In this document: piece by piece, positions 57,813-64,000 of the stretch
Numbering within the stretch: the stretch's first letter is position 1
How the letters are laid out: every line of letters starts with the position of its first letter
Source: Polyangiaceae bacterium
GTDB taxonomy: Bacteria; Myxococcota_A; Polyangia; Polyangiales; Polyangiaceae
DNA length: 64,000 nucleotides
Direction of reading: 5' to 3'
Assembly (NCBI GenBank): GCA_025936115.1
Contig: JAICTZ010000021.1
Location: forward strand, 56,143-120,142
Made by a program: the position numbers and the translations under genes
The notes under the pieces: model-generated
Database searches by the model: none
The model's input: the letters and a program-made list of their open reading frames with translations, nothing else
What the model was told of the DNA's origin: nothing

Positions 57813-60053
57813 TCAGTGACGCGGACCGCGATCGCGACGCGGACCACGATCGCGATCACGTCCGCCACCACCGCCGCCCGGACGCGGACCACGACCACCG
57901 CCGGGACCCGCTTCACGCGCGCGCGCCATGCGCTCCTTCGCGGCTTCGCCTTCTTCCCCTTCGGGGAACGGCAAGAGCTCGCGGCGCGAGAGCCGCACCT
58001 TGCCGTCGCGCTCGACGCTGATCACCTTCACCTCGACCTCTTCACCCTCCTTGAGCACGTCGCCCGGCGATTCCACGCGCGTGTGCGCGATCTCCGAAAC
58101 GTGCAGGAGCGCCTCCGAGTTCGGCAGGATCTCGACGAAGGCGCCGAAATCGACGAGCCGCGTGATCTTGCCGCGGTAAATGCGACCGACCTCGGGCTCG
58201 GCGACGAGGCCTTCGATGATTTGGAGCGCGCGCTGCACCGCCGCGGAATCGGCGCTCGCGATCGCGACCGTGCCGTCGTCCTCGACGTCGACGCTGCAGC
58301 CCGTCTGATCGACGATGCCTTTGATGGTCTTGCCGCCGGGTCCGATGATGATGCGGATCTGATCGGGCTTGACCTTGATCGTCGTGATGCGCGGCGCCCA
58401 GCGGTTGATCTCCGTGCGCGCCGTGGCGAGCGTCGCCATCATGCGACCCAGGATGTGCAGGCGTGCCTCCCGGGCTTGATCGAGGGCGCGCTCGAGCGTC
58501 GCGCGATCGAGCCCGGCGATCTTGATGTCCATCTGAATCGCCGTGACGCCACGCTCGGTGCCGCAGACCTTGAAGTCCATGTCGCCCAAGTGATCCTCGT
58601 CGCCGAGGATGTCGCTCAGGATCGCGACGCGCTGATCTTCCTTGATCAAACCCATCGCGATGCCGGCCACGGGGCGCCGCATGGGCACGCCGCAGTCCAT
58701 CAGACTCAAGGTGCCGCCGCACACGCTCGCCATCGAGCTCGAGCCGTTCGACTCGAGGATCTCGCTCACGATACGGATCGTGTAGGGGAACTCCTCGTGA
58801 CCGGGCAGCATGCGCGCGAGCGCACGCTCGGCGAGCGCGCCGTGCCCGACTTCGCGCCGGCCGGGGCCGCGCATCGGCTTGGTCTCGCCCGTGGAGAAGG
58901 GCGGGAAGTTGTAGTGGAGCATGAAGCGCTTCCACGACTCCCCCGTGAGCGCGTCGATCTTCTGCTCGTCGCTCGCCGTGCCGAGCGTGGTCGTGACGAT
59001 GGCTTGCGTCTCGCCGCGTTGGAACAACGCCGAGCCGTGCACGCGCGGCAAGAGCCCGACCTCGCAGCTGATCGGCCGCACCGTCTTGGTGTCGCGGCCG
59101 TCGATGCGCTTGCCTTCGTCGAGCACCATGTTGCGCACGACGACGGCTTTGCGGTTCTCCAGCTCTTCCTTGACGAGCTTCTCCGTGGCGACGAACGCCT
59201 CGGGACCGAGCTCGTCCAAGAGCTTGGCGAACACGCCCTTCTTGATCTCGCCGTAGCGGGCGTAGCGCGCCTGCTTCTCCTTGATCACGCACGCGACCTT
59301 GAGGTCGTTGTCCGCGAGCTCGGCGACGCGCTTCTGCACGCCTTCGTCGAGCTTGGGCGGCGTGAACGAGCGCTTCTCTTTACCGACCGCGGCGCGCATG
59401 CGCTCGATCAGGCCGATGATGAGGCGCGCCTGCTCTTGCGCGTAAATCAGCGCGTCGATGATGTCTCGTTCGCTCGCCTCGTCGGCGCCGCCCTCGACCA
59501 TCACGATCGCGTCTTTGCTCGCCGCGACCACGAGATCGATGTCCGCCTTCGCGCTCTGCTCGAAGGTCGGCAGCGTGATGAGCTCGCCGTCGACGCGCGC
59601 GAGCCGAATGCCCGCGATCGGGCCGTCCCAGGGGACGTTCGAGATGTGGAGCGCGGCGCTCGCAGCGGAGAGCGCGATCACGTCGGTCGGGTTCTCCTTG
59701 TCGGCGGAGAGCACGGTGGCGATGACCTGCGTGTCCTTCTTGTAGCCGTCCGGGAAGAGCGGCCGCAGCGGCCGATCCATGACGCGCGAGGCGAGCACCT
59801 CGTAGTCGCGCAAGCGGCCTTCGCGCTTGAAGAAGCCGCCCGGGATCTTGCCGGCGGCGTACGTCTTCTCGACGTACTCACAAGTGAGGGGGAAAAAGTC
59901 GAGCCCGGGCCGCTCTTCGCTCGACACCACGGTGACGAGCACGACGCTCTCCCCGTAAGTAGCGAGAACGGCACCGTCGGCGAGCTTCGCCAAGCGACCG
60001 GTCTCGAGCGTGAGCGGACGACCGCCGATATTAACGGATTCTCTAACGAACAT
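57813..60053 (-). CDS. pnp: polyribonucleotide nucleotidyltransferase (PNPase)
   Basis: Phosphorolytic 3'-5' exoribonuclease of 746 residues. It has two RNase PH cores (residues about 10 to 145 and 310 to 540, with GDMDFKVCGTERGVTAIQMDIKI as catalytic region), a KH domain (IIIGPGGKTIKGI near 565), an S1 domain (GRIYRGKITRLVDFGAFVEILPN), and a Gly/Arg/Asp-rich tail of about 50 residues like an RGG box. A ribosome site AGAAGGAG precedes it. The leader after rpsO contains a small hairpin (60084-60098, GCCGC/GCGGC), in the place where PNPase autoregulation acts in other bacteria. Confidence 0.97.
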   Translation of the reverse strand: MFVRESVNIGGRPLTLETGRLAKLADGAVLATYGESVVLVTVVSSEERPGLDFFPLTCEYVEKTYAAGKIPGGFFKREGRLRDYEVLASRVMDRPLRPLFPDGYKKDTQVIATVLSADKENPTDVIALSAASAALHISNVPWDGPIAGIRLARVDGELITLPTFEQSAKADIDLVVAASKDAIVMVEGGADEASERDIIDALIYAQEQARLIIGLIERMRAAVGKEKRSFTPPKLDEGVQKRVAELADNDLKVACVIKEKQARYARYGEIKKGVFAKLLDELGPEAFVATEKLVKEELENRKAVVVRNMVLDEGKRIDGRDTKTVRPISCEVGLLPRVHGSALFQRGETQAIVTTTLGTASDEQKIDALTGESWKRFMLHYNFPPFSTGETKPMRGPGRREVGHGALAERALARMLPGHEEFPYTIRIVSEILESNGSSSMASVCGGTLSLMDCGVPMRRPVAGIAMGLIKEDQRVAILSDILGDEDHLGDMDFKVCGTERGVTAIQMDIKIAGLDRATLERALDQAREARLHILGRMMATLATARTEINRWAPRITTIKVKPDQIRIIIGPGGKTIKGIVDQTGCSVDVEDDGTVAIASADSAAVQRALQIIEGLVAEPEVGRIYRGKITRLVDFGAFVEILPNSEALLHVSEIAHTRVESPGDVLKEGEEVEVKVISVERDGKVRLSRRELLPFPEGEEGEAAKERMARAREAGPGGGRGPRPGGGGGGRDRDRGPRRDRGPRH

Positions 60054-60233
60054 AGGTTTTAGCGCTCCTTCTGGCGCGAACGAGCCGCTCCGTGCGGCAG
60101 TGACGCCGGAGGCGAGCGCCTGATTCTTCAGCCTCGATGCGTACCGCGTACGTCACCCCGTTCGGATGGTGCGCGGCACGAAGCGAAGTTGAAGCGGCCG
60201 CCCGCTCCGGAAACGAATTCGAAAAAGCCCCTG

Positions 60234-60503
60234 CTACTTACGCAGGTTCAAAGACGCGACGATCTTGCGGTAGCGATCGACGTTCGTACGCTTCAAGTAA
60301 TCGAGCAGCTGGCGACGCTGGGCCACCATGCGCAAAAGACCACGTCGTGAATGGTGATCTTTCGAGTGCACCTTGAAATGGTCGGTCAGGGTATCGATGC
60401 GCTGGCTCAAGAGGGCAACTTGCACCTCCGGTGAACCGGTGTCGGTCTCATGAAGACGATGACGAGAGACGACTGCCGTTTTAGCGCCGGGTTCGAGTGG
60501 CAT
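60234..60503 (-). CDS. rpsO: 30S ribosomal protein S15
   Basis: Ribosomal protein of 89 residues, the standard length, binding 16S rRNA in the platform. It shows HETDTGSPEVQVALLSQRIDTLTDHFKVHSKDHHSRRGLLRMVAQRRQLLDYL in separate helices. It precedes pnp by 180 bp on the same strand, the conserved rpsO-pnp order. The leader 60504-60569 is short. Confidence 0.97.
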   Translation of the reverse strand: MPLEPGAKTAVVSRHRLHETDTGSPEVQVALLSQRIDTLTDHFKVHSKDHHSRRGLLRMVAQRRQLLDYLKRTNVDRYRKIVASLNLRK

Positions 60504-60569
60504 GCTTCAGCTTTCCTAGGGTCTGTGGTCTGTTGGAGGGGCGCGAGTATACGCGGGTTCAGGGGTCGG

Positions 60570-61697
60570 TCAACCAGGACCGGCCGACGAGCCAACGTCT
60601 GTCGTACGACTCCTATCGCGAGCTTGACGAAGTGCCAAGAGGGCGCATGCAGGCCAGGCGAGAAAAGCGACGGGCAAGGCCCGCGCGAGCGCGGCCGGGA
60701 CCGCCGAGCCACGCGCCGTTTCCCCGCCACGTCCGACCACGGCGACGCTGCCCTGCTCCGCCTCCGACCCGGGGAGCTCTTCGATGCGAAAGCGGGCGAA
60801 CCAATCGAACACGCGCACGAAGGTTCGGGCGGCGCGGCCGAGCGTCGTTCGCACATCCACGCGCAGCGTGCGTTCGTGGAGCTCCGGCGTGACGAACGCG
60901 ATGTAGGCGACGCCCATGAGCCAGCTGAAGAGCTCCACCCGAGCCGAAGCCTGAATCAGCAAATGGAAGATGGCGCCCGCCCAGAGCGCGATGACGCGTG
61001 TCGTCGGCACCCAAAGCGCGAACGCCAGACTGAGCTCGAGTGAAATGGCCGCCTTCGAGCCGAGACTCGCGAGCGCCGGCGTGCCGAGAAAATGCACGAC
61101 CCAATCCGGCAGTGGCGTGCCGGCGCGCGCCGCTTCCTCGAGGCCCTGCTGAAATCGAAGCAGCATGGTTTGTCCGCCGCGCCAATCCGGATCGAGCAGC
61201 TTGCTTCCGCCCGACGACAGATAAAGGAGCGACACTTGAACTTGCATCACTCGCCGCGGCAGCGTCGGGCCCAGGCGCAGCGCCTCCGGCAGCGCGTGCG
61301 AGCGGCCGCGGTAGAGCAAGAACGAGCGATCGCTCGGACAGAAGGCACACAGAAAACAGAAGAGCAGCAGCGAGAAGCGATTGTTGTGATACTGCAGGCG
61401 ATCACACAGCATCAAAAAGATGCCGATGCTCGAGCCCACCAAGAGCCCCTCGCGGCCGAACCAGCCGAGCACACCCAAAAGCGCACCTGCGAGCTCGAGC
61501 CCGAGCAGCACGCGGTACGTCGCAAACGAGGGCACCCAGGCCTCGGGCACGAACGGCAAGTGAAAATTCGCGCCGAAGTAGCCCCAGTATTCGAGCTCGT
61601 CGAAGCGCGCCCACACCTGCACGCAGAGCAGCACGCCGAGCAGGAGCCGCATCAAGCCGAGCAGGTAGCCGTCGCGCTCTTCAGTCAGCCACTTCAT
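60570..61697 (-). CDS. HTTM-domain membrane protein
   Basis: Protein of 375 residues with about seven or eight membrane segments, resembling the HTTM domain related to vitamin K-dependent gamma-carboxylase. Visible hallmarks are LGLMRLLLGVLLCVQVWARF, LQYHNNRFSLLLFCFLCAFCPSDRSFLLY, VSLLYLSSGGSKLLDPDWRGG and FHLLIQASARVELFSWLMG. The reaction of bacterial members is unknown. The gene is coupled to the small anchored protein at 61694 (ATGA). HTTM genes often occur with such a partner. Confidence 0.8.
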   Translation of the reverse strand: MKWLTEERDGYLLGLMRLLLGVLLCVQVWARFDELEYWGYFGANFHLPFVPEAWVPSFATYRVLLGLELAGALLGVLGWFGREGLLVGSSIGIFLMLCDRLQYHNNRFSLLLFCFLCAFCPSDRSFLLYRGRSHALPEALRLGPTLPRRVMQVQVSLLYLSSGGSKLLDPDWRGGQTMLLRFQQGLEEAARAGTPLPDWVVHFLGTPALASLGSKAAISLELSLAFALWVPTTRVIALWAGAIFHLLIQASARVELFSWLMGVAYIAFVTPELHERTLRVDVRTTLGRAARTFVRVFDWFARFRIEELPGSEAEQGSVAVVGRGGETARGSAVPAALARALPVAFLAWPACALLALRQARDRSRTTDVGSSAGPG

Positions 61698-62215
61698 CGA
61701 CGCTCGGCTTTCAATCGCACGACGCGCGGGTCACGACCGTTCTTCAGTGTCTCGACCACGGCGACGAGACCGAGCGTGTCGGAGCCCTCCGGCAGACGCC
61801 CGACGAAGTCGTCGAGGGCGAGCTGGAGTCGAAAGAGCTGGCCTTCGAGGCCGTATTTGGCGTGCGTCGGCGTATCGAGCTTACTGAGCACCGGATCGTG
61901 CACCCGCTCGAGCCAGCTCAGCGTGCGCACGGCACCTTGCGAACGGTCGACGAAGCTGCCGTTCGGCAGCGGCTCGAGGGCGCGGCGCCCGCGCACGCGC
62001 CGAAACAAGTGGATGTTCACGGTCGAGCTCTCGTTGAACATTTGAAAGCCGAACACGTGATCGGGGCGCCGCTGTGCGCTCACGACCACCGCGACCATCA
62101 CGAGCACGTAAACGAGCGCGAACACGACGCGCGCAGGCGGGCCGAGCTCGAGCACCGATCGCCGCACTCGGGGCGTACCTTCGCGTTCGCTGACCACGCG
62201 CGCTGTGACTACCAC
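61694..62215 (-). CDS. small membrane-anchored partner of the HTTM protein
   Basis: Protein of 173 residues with one membrane segment (residues about 28 to 48, ARVVFALVYVLVMVAVVVSA) and an exported part with DHVFGFQMFNESSTVNIHLFRRVRG and a helical C terminus. It overlaps the HTTM gene by 4 bp and the outer-membrane-like gene by 7 bp. No independent function is recognised; it is probably a complex partner. Confidence 0.65.
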   Translation of the reverse strand: MVVTARVVSEREGTPRVRRSVLELGPPARVVFALVYVLVMVAVVVSAQRRPDHVFGFQMFNESSTVNIHLFRRVRGRRALEPLPNGSFVDRSQGAVRTLSWLERVHDPVLSKLDTPTHAKYGLEGQLFRLQLALDDFVGRLPEGSDTLGLVAVVETLKNGRDPRVVRLKAERR

Positions 62216-63840
62216 ACGGCGCGCGCCGCGACGCCGTAACCCAAGCGATCCGGCGCGCGAAAGCCGCGCGCGAGCGCGCCGCCGTCGGCGGCGACGAGGC
62301 GCGTGTGGTTGAAGTCGCGGCGATACTGCACCCAGAGCAGCGCTTGCAGCAAGCGCGAGATGCGCGCGTCGAAGCCTGGACGCACCTCGAAGACCGGTAC
62401 GGGCGCCGCGCCGGGCGGCAGCGACTCCACGTCATTGGGCGCATGCAGGACGAGCGTCGCGCCCGTCGGCTGACCCAGGGCGTCGACGGCCTGCGTCGTA
62501 ACGAAAGCGGGGCGGAGCACGCCCACACCGACGCTCGGCCGTAAGTAGCGCGCGAACGTCAAGGCGACACCGACGGCGGCGCCCACCTCGTTCCCTTGCT
62601 GCGCGGCGCCCGGCAACGTCTGTCCGGGGAATGCGCCGGAACCGTTGCGGAGCACGAACTCGGGGTTCCTGAGCGTAACGAGCGCGCGCACGTCGACGAG
62701 CGACCAACGCGCTTCGGCGACGACCGCCACGGCCCGGGCGCTCGCGAGCGCCGCCGCGCCGGGATGATCGAAGTCCCAGAGCCGCTCGAGCAGGTGTGCG
62801 GTTTCGACGGCAACGGCGACGCCGTGCGGGGCGTGGCCCGCCGTGTTCGGCTGCTTCGGCGCGTTCGGGTGGCTGGGTACGTTCGGCTGGTCCGCCTCCG
62901 CGTCTGGGTCCGCGGCGAACGGCGCGCTCGTGTCGAACGGCGAGCGCTCCATACCGAACCCGGTCGGAGGCTCCGGCTCGACGAGGCCAACCCCCCCGCG
63001 GACACGGAGGGACGCACCCGTCGTGGTCGCACGCGGCGCATTCACCCCGCCCGGTAAACGACCGTACTCGAAGTGTCCCACGTCGAGCGCGACGCCGAGC
63101 GGTGCCGCCCGGCGCGAAGCCACCCCGCCGAACGCACCGTAACTCGTCTCCGCGACGGCGGGACCCCTCACCACGGGTTCCACGAAGCTCGCAGTCTTGA
63201 GCGCCGCGTAGAGCCGGAACCAACCGGCCTCGAGCTCGAGGCGCGCGGCGCGCACCGGCCCGCTCGCGGTCGCGTACGGTGATTGCCAGTTCGGTCCAAC
63301 GGCGCCGCCCCAACCGAGCGCCTCGAGCCGCCCGATGCGCTCCCGATCCGCGTTGAGCGGAAAGACCCTGAGCGTGAGGGCGTCGGAACGCTCTCCATCG
63401 CCACGACCGAACCTCCACGCCACCTCGACGAAGCTCCCCACGTCCTCGATCACGACGGGAGCGGAGCGCACGCCGAGCGACGACGCGTCGAGCGCCAACG
63501 CGAGCCTCGCCCGCGTCGTGAGGCCGCGAACGAAGCCGGGGGCCGCACCGTCGAGATCGAGCTCGCTCCAATTTTCTCGCCCCGTGTAGCGCGACGCATA
63601 GCCTTCGAAGAGCGCGTCGTACCCAGGCCGATCGCCGGCTCCGCTCGCCGGCGACACGGGCACGGTGTCACCGGGCGCGTGAAGCACGTCGTCGTCACCG
63701 TAAATGAAGACGAGGCTCGTCTTGAGCGAAGCCCGATTGGACGGCTCTTCGGCACGCGCCGCGGGAGCAACGAGCGCCGTCGACAATGTGAGCGCTGCTC
63801 GCAGCGTGCGCGCGCAGCGCAGGCTTCGCCGTCCGTTCAT
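62209..63840 (-). CDS. exported protein, possible outer-membrane beta-barrel
   Basis: Protein of 543 residues from ATG 63840, with signal peptide CARTLRAALTLSTALVAPAARA. The mature sequence alternates short strands rich in aromatics and Gly (RAARLELEAGWFRLYAALKTASFVEP, AVAVVAEARWSLVDVRALVTLRNPEFVLRN, VGAAVGVALTFARYLRPSVGVGV) and ends in …VAARAVW, a C-terminal Trp, as in many outer-membrane barrels. A Pro/Asn/Asp-rich loop lies at about 335 to 370. Its start overlaps the stop of a preceding Cys-rich gene (ATGA). No family assigned. Confidence 0.6.
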   Translation of the reverse strand: MNGRRSLRCARTLRAALTLSTALVAPAARAEEPSNRASLKTSLVFIYGDDDVLHAPGDTVPVSPASGAGDRPGYDALFEGYASRYTGRENWSELDLDGAAPGFVRGLTTRARLALALDASSLGVRSAPVVIEDVGSFVEVAWRFGRGDGERSDALTLRVFPLNADRERIGRLEALGWGGAVGPNWQSPYATASGPVRAARLELEAGWFRLYAALKTASFVEPVVRGPAVAETSYGAFGGVASRRAAPLGVALDVGHFEYGRLPGGVNAPRATTTGASLRVRGGVGLVEPEPPTGFGMERSPFDTSAPFAADPDAEADQPNVPSHPNAPKQPNTAGHAPHGVAVAVETAHLLERLWDFDHPGAAALASARAVAVVAEARWSLVDVRALVTLRNPEFVLRNGSGAFPGQTLPGAAQQGNEVGAAVGVALTFARYLRPSVGVGVLRPAFVTTQAVDALGQPTGATLVLHAPNDVESLPPGAAPVPVFEVRPGFDARISRLLQALLWVQYRRDFNHTRLVAADGGALARGFRAPDRLGYGVAARAVW

Positions 63841-64000
63841 GGTGTCTCCATCCGGATCCGGCCGTCCCGCTCGGCGCCGAGCCGCCCGTCGAGGCACGGC
63901 ACGTACCGGCAGGCTTCCGCGGCACGCGCGCAGAGCGACGCCTGATCGGTGCACGCGGCCGTGCGGCCTTCGGCCGCGCACGTCGCGTTCGCGCGCCGCA
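63837..64000 (-). CDS. 3' end of a Cys-rich gene running off the window
   Basis: On the minus strand an open frame ends at 63837 with TGA overlapping the next ATG (ATGA). The visible residues read NATCAAEGRTAACTDQASLC, then ARAAEACRYVPCLDGRLGAE and a short basic end. The regular cysteines suggest an exported disulfide-rich protein. The start lies outside the window. Confidence 0.55.
   Translation of the reverse strand, partial: RRANATCAAEGRTAACTDQASLCARAAEACRYVPCLDGRLGAERDGRIRMETP

Noticed and set aside
57729..60062. Open frame of 777 codons antisense to pnp
   Set aside because: The minus-strand frame is an unmistakable PNPase; the opposite frame is a shadow of its GC-rich third positions.

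Overview
The window is high-GC bacterial chromosome. Gene content and style point to a myxobacterium of the Polyangiales type (inference): many lipoproteins with long Gly/Ser/Thr-rich linkers, an orphan type III export-gate protein, a PilZ protein, a split imuAB/dnaE2 SOS mutasome, and boxes resembling the published Myxococcus LexA motif.

Left edge to 14.6 kb. A kelch-repeat lipoprotein (1-1326) is followed by a perfect 21-bp copy of the 3' end of a tRNA-Glu gene (1412-1432), a VapBC-like toxin-antitoxin pair, and a compact integrative element of about 12.3 kb (2262-14537). The element ends in the 3' half of an intact tRNA-Glu(UUC) gene (14517-14590, minus strand). It carries a small helix-turn-helix ORF, an excisionase-like protein, a primase-helicase followed by an inverted array of 9-bp iterons, a possible small terminase, a large terminase, a ribbon-helix-helix regulator, a ladder of tiny overlapping genes, a divergent trypsin-like protease and a tyrosine integrase. 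I see no portal, capsid, tail or lysis gene, so it looks like a phage satellite or a strongly reduced prophage. The att core lies inside the integrase gene. Its reading frame continues in phase into an ORF at the opposite end of the element, so integration swaps the integrase C terminus, as known for myxophage Mx8.

14.7-35.5 kb, housekeeping. A SpeE-like membrane fusion protein, Ddl, a PP2C phosphatase, a FIST-domain protein coupled to SctV/FlhA, and a long minus-strand cluster read as fmdB-pheA-hisC-(Tat lipoprotein)-aroA-cmk-(two envelope proteins)-rpsA-(AI-2E permease)-(TPR-like protein). The cluster joins aromatic amino-acid and histidine synthesis to cytidylate kinase and ribosomal protein S1. 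Three look-alike exported proteins are interleaved in it.

35.8-44.9 kb. smc, a polytopic membrane protein, and three surface lipoproteins (lamin-tail, Cys-rich, expansin-like).

44.9-53 kb, SOS mutagenesis. dnaE2 and imuA-imuB lie on the same strand but are separated by PilZ, HAD and PEBP genes. Each transcript has a LexA-type box a few bases before a GTG start, which suggests leaderless SOS-induced mRNAs.

53-64 kb. LarE overlapping an octaheme cytochrome c lipoprotein, a large carbohydrate-binding-like lipoprotein, the rpsO-pnp pair, an HTTM membrane protein with a small partner, an exported possible outer-membrane protein, and the end of a Cys-rich gene running off the window. No rRNA, CRISPR array or insertion sequence was seen.
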